Below are positions 33,993 to 42,832 of a stretch of DNA of 64,000 nt, piece after piece. A program made the position numbers and the translations under genes. Source of the stretch: Thermoproteus uzoniensis 768-20 (GTDB lineage: Archaea > Thermoproteota > Thermoprotei > Thermoproteales > Thermoproteaceae). The notes under the pieces are model-generated. The model ran no database searches. It was not told where the DNA came from and saw only the letters and a program-made list of their open reading frames with translations. The DNA lies in assembly GCF_000193375.1 (NCBI RefSeq), contig NC_015315.1, positions 504,622-568,621 on the forward strand. The letters run 5' to 3'. Position 1 is the stretch's first letter, and each line of letters begins with the position of its first letter.

Positions 33993-34160
33993 CTAGGTTA
34001 AATCCTCAAATAGCCGCGGATCCACGTCGTCGATTATAATGTACACGTCCTCCAGCCTAATCTTGTCGGCGATGCGCACGGCGCGGGCTAGCGGCACCTC
34101 GACGTATTCGCAGAGGCCGAGCTCGTCGCACCTCCTCTTTATCCATATACGTATCTTCAC
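33993..34160 (-). CDS. 55-residue hypothetical protein
   Basis: A small open frame from GTG 34160 to TAG 33993, reading MKIRIWIKRRCDELGLCEYV at its start and ending DVYIIIDDVDPRLFEDLT. Strand-helix-strand with good codon usage, two Cys and a basic N-terminus. A box CTTAAAAA (34175-34182) lies upstream on its strand, about 19 nt from the start, and the 112-residue gene follows after eight bases, which supports it as a real gene. No family recognised. Confidence 0.6.
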   Translation of the reverse strand: MKIRIWIKRRCDELGLCEYVEVPLARAVRIADKIRLEDVYIIIDDVDPRLFEDLT

Positions 34161-34185
34161 GTATTGGCGTTCTGCTTAAAAACTC

Positions 34186-35460
34186 CTAGAGCTCTAGCTC
34201 CTCGCCGACGGCGAGGGGCACGTATATATTATCTCTCCCCCTCGCTTGCATCCATTTGGCGAACTGGAGGGCTGATGACGGCTCCGTGTGGAACAACACG
34301 ATTCTAGATTGCGCGCCGAAACGCTCTATGAACTCCACTAGTTCTGATCTGCCGGAATGCGCCGAGAAGTCGAACCACTCTACCCTAGCCTTTACCTTTA
34401 TAGTAGTGCCGTCCACGAAGGCCTCGCCCCTAGAGAGCACCTCGAAGCCCGGCGTGTCGGGGGCCTGAAAAGAGGGCAGTATTATGGCGTTCCTCGAATC
34501 GCCGGCCAGCTTCTTGAAGTAGTAGAGGGACGCCCCTCCCTTCAACATGCCAGCCGGCGATATGATTATCGAGGGCTCCTGGCCCACAGCCCTCTTCCTG
34601 ACATAGGCGCTCGGGATCTCCACCGCGACCTCCAGCGCCTTTCTGTATAGGTCGTAGTCGTTGAGGAGATGCGGATACTTGCCCACTATTGTGTTTACCT
34701 GTCTGGCCAGCCCGTCGACATATATAGGGCCTACCTCGTGTTTTACAAGAGTTAGGAGGATCTCCTGCGCGCGCCCCAACGCGAACGACGGTATCAAGAC
34801 AGTGCCGCCTCCCTCGACCACCTCCCTCACGGTGTTGACGAAATCCCGCTCGAGGTCTTGTCGAGGAGGGTGGTCGGCGGCGGCGTAGGTAGCCTCCATC
34901 ACTACTACGTCCGGCTCGCGCGGCAGATTATAGACGTCCGCGCCTTTTAAAAGCGCTGTGTCCCTCAAGTTGAAGTCGCCGGTGAACACCACGGTTTTGC
35001 CCTCAGCCTCGAGCACCGAGATGGCGCTGCCGGGGACGTGGCCTGCGTTGTAGACCGTGAGCGTCACGTCAGGGGCCAGCTCGACGGGCTCGCCGTAGGT
35101 TAACGGAATCGCGCTCTCCATAGTAGCCTTGACCTCCTCGTGAGTGTACGGCAGGTAGTAGCCCGATAGCTTTATCATATCCGTGTACATCACGTCGCTG
35201 AGCTCCATGGTGAGCGGAGTCGCGTAGATGGGTATTTTCACGGAGACGTAGAGCGACGGCAACGCGCCGCTGTGGTCCAGGTGCGCGTGGCTCAACACGA
35301 CGGCGACGAGGTCTTTAGGCCTCACGTGCTCGGGGAAGACGGGCCTCCCCTGCGAGTCGAAGTTCACGCCATAGTCGAACAACACAGAGCCCGTAGCTGT
35401 CTTGACCAACACGGCGGCTCTCCCAACCTCTCCAGCGCCTCCCAGGAACTTAACGCGCAC
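34186..35460 (-). CDS. Beta-CASP metallo-beta-lactamase ribonuclease (KH-less aCPSF type)
   Basis: A 424-residue RNA-processing nuclease of the archaeal CPSF73-like family, without the N-terminal KH domains of aCPSF1, so nearest to aCPSF2. Metal-binding motifs: VLFDYG, SHAHLDHSG, AGHVPGSA and FTGDFNLRD. The beta-CASP insert has the VVMEATYA (motif A), DFSAHSGR (motif B His) and VLFHTEPSS (motif C) signatures. The family makes endo- and/or 5'-exonucleolytic cuts in RNA. GTG start at 35460 lies only 30 bases from a divergent small gene. Confidence 0.92.
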   Translation of the reverse strand: MRVKFLGGAGEVGRAAVLVKTATGSVLFDYGVNFDSQGRPVFPEHVRPKDLVAVVLSHAHLDHSGALPSLYVSVKIPIYATPLTMELSDVMYTDMIKLSGYYLPYTHEEVKATMESAIPLTYGEPVELAPDVTLTVYNAGHVPGSAISVLEAEGKTVVFTGDFNLRDTALLKGADVYNLPREPDVVVMEATYAAADHPPRQDLERDFVNTVREVVEGGGTVLIPSFALGRAQEILLTLVKHEVGPIYVDGLARQVNTIVGKYPHLLNDYDLYRKALEVAVEIPSAYVRKRAVGQEPSIIISPAGMLKGGASLYYFKKLAGDSRNAIILPSFQAPDTPGFEVLSRGEAFVDGTTIKVKARVEWFDFSAHSGRSELVEFIERFGAQSRIVLFHTEPSSALQFAKWMQARGRDNIYVPLAVGEELEL

Positions 35461-35490
35461 GTCATCAATTTATTTCCCATAAAAATTCTC

Positions 35491-35649
35491 GTGGATACCG
35501 AACAGACGCGAAAGCTCTTGGACGAGTTGCCGCGGAAACTCAACTCCGCCATAGAGAACATCAAGATCATCGCCAAGTCTCTGGAGGACACGCTGGGCGG
35601 CATGAAGAGCGCCGAGGAGCGGCTAAGGGCCTCAGCAACGTCTCGATAG
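35491..35649 (+). CDS. 52-residue helical protein divergent from the aCPSF gene
   Basis: Open frame GTG 35491 to TAG 35649, too short for a routine gene call. It reads MDTEQTRKLLDELPRKLNSA and continues as one amphipathic helix-rich chain (ENIKIIAKSLEDTLGG then KSAEERLRASATSR). Charged heptad-like spacing suggests a coiled coil. An A+T box (ATTTATTT, 35468-35475) lies about 20 nt upstream. Shares a 30-base bidirectional promoter with the aCPSF-type nuclease. No family recognised; the composition and box make it a likely real small protein. Confidence 0.55.
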   Translation: MDTEQTRKLLDELPRKLNSAIENIKIIAKSLEDTLGGMKSAEERLRASATSR

Positions 35650-35706
35650 AAGCAGACTTCGGTCAACGCGACGAAACCGATGGCGCGGCCCTCGCCGATC
35701 TCAAAG

Positions 35707-35714
35707 TATATAAA
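35707..35714 (+). promoter_or_regulatory. TATA box of the uL24 gene
   Basis: TATATAAA centred 26 nt before the ATG at 35737, which settles that start against the longer frame from 35680. Confidence 0.6.
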
Positions 35715-35736
35715 TAGCGTTGATAGGAGTGGGCCG

Positions 35737-36114
35737 ATGCCCACCGCTAGTAGCCAGCCGAGGAAGCAGAGGAAAGCTCTGGCGGAGGCCCCGCTTCATC
35801 TAAGGCGGAAGCTCCTCACCGCCAAGCTAGCTCCCGATCTTAGGAGAAAGCTCGGCGTGGCCCGGCTTCCCGTAAGGGTAGGAGATACCGTCGTGATAAT
35901 GCGAGGGGATTTTAGAGGGGTCAGCGGCAAGGTCGTTAGGGTTGACCTCCGCAGAGTCCGTATATATGTAGAGAATGCGACTAGGACAAACAGCAGAGGC
36001 GAGACTATATACTATCCCATACATCCAAGTAAAGTGATGATAACAAACATCGACACTTCGGATAAGAGACGCCAAGAGGTCATCGAAAGGAGGAAGAAAC
36101 CAGCATCTCAATAA
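35737..36114 (+). CDS. rpl24: Ribosomal protein uL24
   Basis: A 125-residue archaeal uL24 of the large ribosomal subunit. It opens with the basic tail typical of archaeal and eukaryotic L24/L26 ([20 protein letters not shown]), then the KOW motif [20 protein letters not shown] and the [17 protein letters not shown] block with a Lys-rich end. Start at ATG 35737 by TATA spacing. It is followed by the NusA-like gene, which has its own box. Not inside a ribosomal operon here. Confidence 0.95.
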   Translation: MPTASSQPRKQRKALAEAPLHLRRKLLTAKLAPDLRRKLGVARLPVRVGDTVVIMRGDFRGVSGKVVRVDLRRVRIYVENATRTNSRGETIYYPIHPSKVMITNIDTSDKRRQEVIERRKKPASQ

Positions 36115-36129
36115 CGGCGTTTTAAGAAA

Positions 36130-36138
36130 TTTAAATAT
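36130..36138 (+). promoter_or_regulatory. TATA box of the NusA-like gene
   Basis: TTTAAATAT centred 25 nt before the ATG at 36159. Confidence 0.55.
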
Positions 36139-36158
36139 CATAACGAATCCAACGCTTG

Positions 36159-36677
36159 ATGAAGAAGCCGTTTTGCGACTTCTGTATCAGGACCAGGGTG
36201 CTGTGCGCCAAGTGCCAAGGTCTGATAGATAGCGGCGAGTACAGCTGGCTAGATGTAGACGTCGTCGACGCCTTGATGAAACTAGAGAAGAAGTATAATC
36301 TCAACGACGTGGAATATGTAAAGGCATATGAAACCGATGCCTTTATAGTCGTCGTGCTCAGAGGCTTTAAGAAGTTGCCGAAAGGCGCGCAGATGCAGTT
36401 AGAGAAGGACCTCACGGCCGCTTTGGGGAAGAACGCGAAGATAGTGGAGAAGGGAAGCGCCAACGAGATAATAGCCCAGTTGGTGTCTCCCGCTAGGTTG
36501 CTCACGATCTCGACGTCTTGGTTGCCTGACGGCACCAGCGAGACTGTCGTCAAGATACCCTCCAGAGAGATCAGACGACTGCCCGTGCGACCCGAAAAGC
36601 TCCAAGAAATATTGAACAGAATCGTTGGATCTACTATAAAGATAGATGTTATTAAAGAGAAAGAAATTAAAATATAA
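36159..36677 (+). CDS. NusA-like KH-domain transcription factor with zinc-ribbon
   Basis: A 172-residue protein with an N-terminal CDFCIRTRVLCAKCQ zinc-knuckle (C-x2-C-x6-C-x2-C, residues 6-19) followed by two KH-like domains with the LPKGAQMQLEKDLTAALG and SANEIIAQLVSPARL blocks of the archaeal NusA-like family. The family binds RNA and is presumed to act in transcription elongation or ribosome biogenesis. ATG 36159 is chosen over TTG 36156 by start-codon quality and spacing. The last codons run into a very A+T-rich stretch (36,620-36,735). Confidence 0.85.
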   Translation: MKKPFCDFCIRTRVLCAKCQGLIDSGEYSWLDVDVVDALMKLEKKYNLNDVEYVKAYETDAFIVVVLRGFKKLPKGAQMQLEKDLTAALGKNAKIVEKGSANEIIAQLVSPARLLTISTSWLPDGTSETVVKIPSREIRRLPVRPEKLQEILNRIVGSTIKIDVIKEKEIKI

Positions 36678-36742
36678 TATATAATAATATTTTAAAATAT
36701 AAATTGATTTAAATAAAATTTGTTTATACAAGACGGAAAGGC

Positions 36743-36750
36743 TAATATAT
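36743..36750 (+). promoter_or_regulatory. TATA box of aspS
   Basis: TAATATAT centred 22-23 nt before the GTG at 36769. Confidence 0.5.
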
Positions 36751-36768
36751 GGTAGAGTCTCAGCCTCC

Positions 36769-38064
36769 GTGGTCCCCCGCAAGACGCATTTTACCAGCGA
36801 GATAACGCCGGAGCTAAACGGCCGAGAAGTCGTCGTCGCCGGCTGGGTGTGGGAGATACGCGATTTGGGCAGGGTCAAGTTCGTGGTGTTGCGAGACCGA
36901 GAAGGTTTCGTGCAATTGACGTTCAAGGCCGGGAGGACGCCCGACGACCTCCTATCCAAGATTCCGCAACTCAATAAGGAGGACGTCGTTGTGGTTAGGG
37001 GCATTGTCGAGGCCAGCAAGATAGCTAAATCCGGCGTGGAGGTGTTTCCGCAGGAGATGTGGGTAGTGGCCAAGGCGAGGCCGTTGCCGGTGGATCTCTG
37101 GGAGGGGACTTCCGACCTCCCGACCAGGCTCAAGTACCGCGCCGCCGATCTCAAAAGCCCCAGAAACCTCGCCATCTTCACGACGGCGTCCGAGATTCTG
37201 AAAGCTGTTCGCGAGGTGCTGTACCGCCATAAGTTCGTCGAGGTGTTCACGCCCAAGATAATAGCGACGAGCACCGAGGGAGGCGCCGAGCTGTTCGCGG
37301 TCTTGTATTTCGAAAGAGTGGCCTATCTGGCGCAGAGCCCTCAGCTATACAAGGAGCAGCTCACTGCGTCGCTTGAAAGGGTCTTCGAGATAGCGCCCGC
37401 CTACAGGGCGGAGAAACACAACACCGACTACCACCTGAACGAGTTCATCTCCATAGACGGCGAGGGCGCCTTCATGGACTACAACGACATAATGGACGTG
37501 CTTGAGGAGATCATGCGGTCGATTGCCTCGGTGGTGAACTCCAGGCGCGACAGACTCGAGAAGGTCGGCATAAGGCCGGTCTTGGAGAAGGTCGACAAGA
37601 TCCCTCGGGTGGATTACGACGAGGCGGTCGAGCGGCTGAGGGCTTTAGGATATGACGTGAAGTGGGGCGACGATCTGACCGTGGAGATGCAAAAGGCTTT
37701 GACTAAATTCTACGGCCCGCTCTATTTCATAGTAAACTTCCCGGCGTCGTTGCGCCCGTTCTATACGAAACGAATAGACGGCGATCCCAAGAAGACGGAG
37801 TCGTACGACTTGATCCTCGACGGGATAGAGGTGGTGTCCGGCGCGACGCGTATACACAGGAGGGAGGATCTGGAGAGGGAAATGCGCGAGCGGGGTCTGG
37901 ACCCCGCCGCTTTCGAGAGCCACCTGTCGGTGTTCGACTGGGGCATGCCTCCTCATGCCGGCTTCGGCATGGGGTTCAACAGGCTGTTGATGTCTCTGCT
38001 GGGCTTAAAGAACGTGAGGGAGGCCGTCTTGTACCCTAGGGATAGATATCGCCTCGAGCCCTAG
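36769..38064 (+). CDS. aspS: Aspartyl-tRNA synthetase, archaeal type
   Basis: A 431-residue class IIb synthetase that charges tRNA-Asp. The OB-fold anticodon domain reads VVVAGWVWEIRDLGRVKFV with the Trp, and residues about 79-92 (EASKIAKSGVEVFP) hold the Lys; in archaeal AspRS, Trp and Lys near these positions go with a discriminating enzyme, but I do not press the point. Class II motif 2 is YRAEKHNTDYHLNEF and motif 3 is GFGMGFNRLLM. GTG start at 36769 by TATA spacing. Monocistronic; the convergent pcm gene begins after an 18-base gap. Confidence 0.96.
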   Translation: MVPRKTHFTSEITPELNGREVVVAGWVWEIRDLGRVKFVVLRDREGFVQLTFKAGRTPDDLLSKIPQLNKEDVVVVRGIVEASKIAKSGVEVFPQEMWVVAKARPLPVDLWEGTSDLPTRLKYRAADLKSPRNLAIFTTASEILKAVREVLYRHKFVEVFTPKIIATSTEGGAELFAVLYFERVAYLAQSPQLYKEQLTASLERVFEIAPAYRAEKHNTDYHLNEFISIDGEGAFMDYNDIMDVLEEIMRSIASVVNSRRDRLEKVGIRPVLEKVDKIPRVDYDEAVERLRALGYDVKWGDDLTVEMQKALTKFYGPLYFIVNFPASLRPFYTKRIDGDPKKTESYDLILDGIEVVSGATRIHRREDLEREMRERGLDPAAFESHLSVFDWGMPPHAGFGMGFNRLLMSLLGLKNVREAVLYPRDRYRLEP

Positions 38065-38082
38065 CCGATCTGGCCAATCGAC

Positions 38083-39176
<1,094 letters not shown>

Positions 39177-39230
39177 TGCCGATTTAACGTGTCGATTTTT
39201 ATTTTTGCGCTGTGGCTTCCCAACAAGTAG

Positions 39231-39908
39231 TTACCAAGTACAGCCGGGCTGGCCTGTCAGGCTGGGGAGGTTGACTATTGCGTTGCCGACCCAGTAAGCC
39301 CAGTCGGAATAGTTGGCGTCTCTCAGCGGCTCGTAGGGTTCGTAGACGGGATACGCGCAACCTCTCCACACCAAGTAGGCGTATATTATGGGCGGCGACG
39401 TCGGCACTTGGGGAATGCCCGGATAAGCCGTGTAGGATCCCAAGCTCTGGGCGAGAGTCAACGCGTAGCTCCTGGCCTGTTGTATAGCCGTCGTGTTTAT
39501 CTTGGCGCTGACGTTGACATATCCGTTTAGATATTGTTGAGGGGTAAGAGCGCCGCTATACAGCGCGGACAGCACAGCGTTGGTTCTGTTGTCGGCGCCC
39601 CAAGGCACGAGCACCACCGTGTAGCCCTCCCTCTCCGCCTCGGCGATGAGTTTGTTGAGGACTGCCAGTAGTTGCCCTCTCTGAGGCATGGTGACGTTGT
39701 CCTGATAGCCGAAGATAGCCCAGCCGCCGTAGCCTGTGTAGACGGTCACGCCGATCTTCTGCCCTTGTAGCGCAAGCGCCGTGATGTTGACCTGCTCCCA
39801 GTACGGCTCGTAGACAGGCCCTTTCCTGTACGGCCCTACGGCGAGTACGAGGACGGCCACGGTTATCAGAAACGCCGAGGCGAGTATCAACAAGCCGTTC
39901 CTGTCCAT
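39231..39908 (-). CDS. Membrane-anchored extracytoplasmic protein, function unknown
   Basis: A 225-residue protein with one N-terminal hydrophobic helix (residues 6-25) and a large outside domain: VTVYTGYGGWAIFGYQDN, then VVLVPWGADNRTNAVLSAL and Ser/Tyr/Pro-rich stretches with several N-glycosylation sequons and two Cys. I do not recognise a family. ATG 39908 follows a TATAAAAA-type box (39929-39938) by 25 nt. It shares base composition with neighbours and is not part of a pilin cluster. Confidence 0.65.
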   Translation of the reverse strand: MDRNGLLILASAFLITVAVLVLAVGPYRKGPVYEPYWEQVNITALALQGQKIGVTVYTGYGGWAIFGYQDNVTMPQRGQLLAVLNKLIAEAEREGYTVVLVPWGADNRTNAVLSALYSGALTPQQYLNGYVNVSAKINTTAIQQARSYALTLAQSLGSYTAYPGIPQVPTSPPIIYAYLVWRGCAYPVYEPYEPLRDANYSDWAYWVGNAIVNLPSLTGQPGCTW

Positions 39909-39942
39909 GGGCTTGCTGAGTTAACGCCTATAAAAAGTTTAG

Positions 39943-40350
39943 CTATTTGACGACCAAAACGCTTACGTCGCTTTCCTGCACCAACCTGCTTGCCACGCTC
40001 CCGAGGAGAGATTTCCGGATGGTCGAAAGCCCTCTGCTCCCCACCACTATTAAATCCGCCTTGACCTCCTTGGCGAATTTCGCTATCTCGTGCGGCGGAT
40101 CGCCCTCAAGCAACTTGCTCTCGGCTGTCGGGATCACGCCGAGGGCCTCTCTCAGAGCCCTCTCCCCGCTTTCGCGCAGGCTTTTCACGACGCTCGGAGT
40201 CGAGAAGGCCTCCGAGAGCGACAAAACTGCCGTGTCGACTACATGCACGACGTATATCTTGGAGCCGAACTTTTCTGCCATTGCCTTCGCAGTTTCTAGA
40301 GCCTTTTTGGCATGTTGAGATCCGTCGTATGCTACTACTATGGTCTTCAT
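39943..40350 (-). CDS. Universal stress protein (UspA family)
   Basis: A 135-residue Usp domain. The N-terminal strand VVAYDGSQHAKKALETAK and the C-terminal ATP-binding signature GSRGLSTIRKSLLGSVASRL (G-x2-G-x9-G-S) are both intact, so it should bind ATP. Cytoplasmic; members respond to stress in ways not readable from sequence. Start ATG 40350 with TTATAAAT (40370-40377) 23-24 nt upstream. Confidence 0.93.
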   Translation of the reverse strand: MKTIVVAYDGSQHAKKALETAKAMAEKFGSKIYVVHVVDTAVLSLSEAFSTPSVVKSLRESGERALREALGVIPTAESKLLEGDPPHEIAKFAKEVKADLIVVGSRGLSTIRKSLLGSVASRLVQESDVSVLVVK

Positions 40351-40535
40351 AGAGAGGCGACCGACTCTAATTTATAACATTTCCGTCCAGTAGTACCTAA
40401 TTTGTGAGAATAAAATATATTTATTTATTGACTAATATTATTTAATTATAAATAGAATAAAATTACTATAGGTTGATTCATCCAAATAATCGTCTTGGTG
40501 CGTATCTAAGGTGTTTTTATATGGTCGTTTTCGGC

Positions 40536-41102
40536 ATGGAGCACTTGTCCATATACCGCATGGCCGACGCCGTCCACGCACTGTTTGCGATCGATAGAGA
40601 GCCGTATGCGCTGAACGCATTTCTGAAGATAGCAAACAGCTGGGTGTTAAGAGCGCTTTCCGACGTTCCGGGCTCAGATCTCAGAAGACGTGCCTGTGGG
40701 GCGTTCATAAGACTGCTAGACAAAGCACGGAGCGTATTGGAAGCCCCGGCGGCCGTCAGAGCGCCCTGCTCGCCTAGAGGCGCGGCAAAGATAGATTCTA
40801 TCAAATACAGCGGTTGCGCCAAGTTTTTGGCAGAGTGGGGGGCGGAGTTTGTCTATAGGTTTGTCTACGACGAAAGGATAAGGGCTAGGGCCATAAAAGC
40901 CGCCGCGAGAAATCTGGCGGCCTATATGCAGTACGGCTTGAAAGTCGAGGGCCCGTATGCTGACGACTGGCTCGTCCTCGCCGAGGTTCCGCCGAGCCAT
41001 GAGCCCCGCGACGTCGTGTGGAAGCCCTTTATGGCCAGAATAAGGGTAGATATATTGCCTCAATGCGTGCAGCTGTCCGCGGATGCTAGGACATGGATGT
41101 AA
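40536..41102 (+). CDS. Unrecognised protein, first gene of cluster B
   Basis: A 188-residue soluble protein of unknown family. It opens MEHLSIYRMADAVHALFAID, is helical, and has paired Cys (APCSPRG near residue 78 and SGCAKF near 95) and a conserved-looking FVYDERIRARAIKAAARN stretch. ATG 40536 is preferred to ATG 40521 because the strongest A+T box (40511-40520) is closer to the leaderless distance. It overlaps the next gene by ten bases. Position at the head of the Tad-like operon suggests a machine-specific accessory. Confidence 0.6.
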   Translation: MEHLSIYRMADAVHALFAIDREPYALNAFLKIANSWVLRALSDVPGSDLRRRACGAFIRLLDKARSVLEAPAAVRAPCSPRGAAKIDSIKYSGCAKFLAEWGAEFVYRFVYDERIRARAIKAAARNLAAYMQYGLKVEGPYADDWLVLAEVPPSHEPRDVVWKPFMARIRVDILPQCVQLSADARTWM

Positions 41103-41794
41103 AGATCGATATAATAAATGCAGACAATCTCGCCGACTTCTTGAGGAAGCAAGCCGGAGCTACGGTGATAGATCCATATCCCGAAATCGTGCCGACGGCG
41201 CTGGAGGACAAACTGCTATATCTAGCTTCGTCAATATACGGAGGGATAAGCCCTCTACCGCTGTTCTCGTTCGAGAAAGGAGGGAGCCGTTATTTACTGT
41301 CGCCGAGGCTTCACAAGCTTTTGGCCGACCTAATGCCGGGCCTCAAGGTGCTCCATATAGAGGTCGTCGGCGAGCCGCAGTACCCGTTTACGGCGATCGC
41401 GCTCGTGCTCAGAGATCTCGGCATCAGCGCCGACGAGGAATTCCTCAAGGAGCACGTCTGTCCCGAGCTTGCCGCGTTGGAGGAGGACGACGTGCCGCTG
41501 GCACGCGCCATAAGATCCGCCGTGTCTAAATACCTGACGATAGCGCCGTCGGGCGCCTCGACGCGATCGATAAGGTGTCTCTGCGGGCTCTGCGAGGATC
41601 GCGGCAGTGGACTAGACCTAGACGCGCTGGCGTTGAGCTTGACGAAGCGAAGCGTGTCGAGGGCATACAGCCGCCGCGGGTTAACGGAACTAAACGACGA
41701 GGACAGAGCCATAATCATGCGAGTCATAAGAGGGCTTTCCATACCCGAATTCAGAAGGGAGCTCATCGATCTGCTCAACCGATATGAGGTATAG
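41093..41794 (+). CDS. Unrecognised cytoplasmic protein of cluster B
   Basis: A 233-residue protein with no family recognised. Regions: an N-terminal alpha/beta part (MDVKIDIINADNLADFLRK), a middle with helix and strands (KVLHIEVVGEPQYPFTAIAL), a Cys-rich loop RCLCGLCEDRG near residue 162 that might bind a metal ion, and a helical end with DEDRAIIMRVIRGLSIPEF. It overlaps both neighbours by about ten bases, so all three starts are coupled. Confidence 0.6.
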   Translation: MDVKIDIINADNLADFLRKQAGATVIDPYPEIVPTALEDKLLYLASSIYGGISPLPLFSFEKGGSRYLLSPRLHKLLADLMPGLKVLHIEVVGEPQYPFTAIALVLRDLGISADEEFLKEHVCPELAALEEDDVPLARAIRSAVSKYLTIAPSGASTRSIRCLCGLCEDRGSGLDLDALALSLTKRSVSRAYSRRGLTELNDEDRAIIMRVIRGLSIPEFRRELIDLLNRYEV

Positions 41795-42137
41795 ACGCGG
41801 CGACTTCGAGGCGTCGTTTGTGCGGATAGGCGAGGACAAGTACAGAGTCGAGTTGAAGTATAGGGGAAGGCCTCTGAAGATTAAGAAGATTGTTTTGGAG
41901 TATCTCGTCCACGATCGTTACAGATATGCCGTAGATCCCCACAGCGAGGTCCTCTACGTATTTATCTCGCGGGCGCCTCCCGTAGTTGTCAAGTCGGCAT
42001 GGAGGTCCTCCAAGATGATAGCGAAGGCCAAGGACGGCGCCCTGGCCGCCGTCGCCGACGTTGTCCTCGACTTTGCCGAGGCCTACATGACGGCGTACAG
42101 GGCCAACGCCCTCGATAGATTATTCCATGAGGACTAA
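41784..42137 (+). CDS. Unrecognised small protein of cluster B
   Basis: A 117-residue basic protein (MRYRRGDFEASFVRIGEDKY at the start; beta strands KYRVELKYRGRPL and YVFISRAPPVVVK; a helical end with LAAVADVVLDFAEAYM). No family recognised. It overlaps the preceding gene by eleven bases and the MinD-like gene by eleven bases. It may be a partner of the ATPase that follows, as is common for small genes upstream of CpaE/MinD homologues. Confidence 0.6.
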   Translation: MRYRRGDFEASFVRIGEDKYRVELKYRGRPLKIKKIVLEYLVHDRYRYAVDPHSEVLYVFISRAPPVVVKSAWRSSKMIAKAKDGALAAVADVVLDFAEAYMTAYRANALDRLFHED

Positions 42138-42831
42138 GTTCGCGGTTTTCTTCTCGGTCGACGGCGGCGTGGGCAAGACGACGCTGGCGCTGGCCACCGC
42201 TTTTGAGAAGGAGAGGGTCCTCATAATAGATGCCGATTGGGAGAAGGCCGATCTATCCTCGATCTTCGGCGTCCCCAAAAAGCCCGGATGGCTCGCCGGC
42301 CGGTACGGCAAGGACGTCTACGTGCATAAGGTTCGGCCCAACCTCTACGTGATACCCGGCTACGAGGCGGCTATGCTTTACCAGTCCGGCAAGATAGGCG
42401 ATTCCGAGCTCTTCGAGGCGCTCTACGACACCCTAGTCGCGCTTCCCGACGCCTTGGCCGAGGAGCGCCTTCCGGTGGACACCGTGATCGTCGACACGCC
42501 GAAGGCGTTACAACTGACGTGGATTGAGGCCTTGCAGAGGAAGCTCAAGGCGCTTATGTACTTCGTAGCCGATAGGCGGCTTGTCACGAGGATAGCGGAT
42601 GTCAAGATGCAGATATACGGCAGATACATGCGCTACGCCTCGCTTATAGTGGCCAACATGCTGGAGAAGGGCGACGAGAAGGCTCCCGGTATAAAGATGG
42701 TAAACGCGTTCTTGACGAGGGTTAAGATGCCCTCCGATTACTCAGCCGAGAGGATATACAAGGCGATCCTAGGGGATCGGCGAAATAGGGAGGCTCTGTC
42801 CTTGCTAGTCAAGTGGATAAAAGAGAAGTAA
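42127..42831 (+). CDS. MinD/CpaE-like ATPase with an atypical Walker A
   Basis: A 234-residue SIMIBI-class ATPase of the MinD/ParA/CpaE group. The deviant Walker A is seen as VDGGVGKTTLALA (residues about 11-23): the second Lys is present, but the signature Lys at the start of KGG is Asp. The next conserved element, VLIIDADWEKADLSSIFG, is a normal switch I, and DTVIVDTPKALQL is switch II. In Tad pili the CpaE/TadZ protein has such a fold and localises the machine. It overlaps the small gene before it and is followed at one base by the CpaF-like ATPase. Confidence 0.85.
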   Translation: MRTKFAVFFSVDGGVGKTTLALATAFEKERVLIIDADWEKADLSSIFGVPKKPGWLAGRYGKDVYVHKVRPNLYVIPGYEAAMLYQSGKIGDSELFEALYDTLVALPDALAEERLPVDTVIVDTPKALQLTWIEALQRKLKALMYFVADRRLVTRIADVKMQIYGRYMRYASLIVANMLEKGDEKAPGIKMVNAFLTRVKMPSDYSAERIYKAILGDRRNREALSLLVKWIKEK

Positions 42832-42832
42832 G

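Noticed and set aside
35364-35744. 126-residue frame antisense to the 52-residue gene
   Set aside because: It overlaps three better-supported features, lacks a TATA box at its start and shows no recognisable domain.
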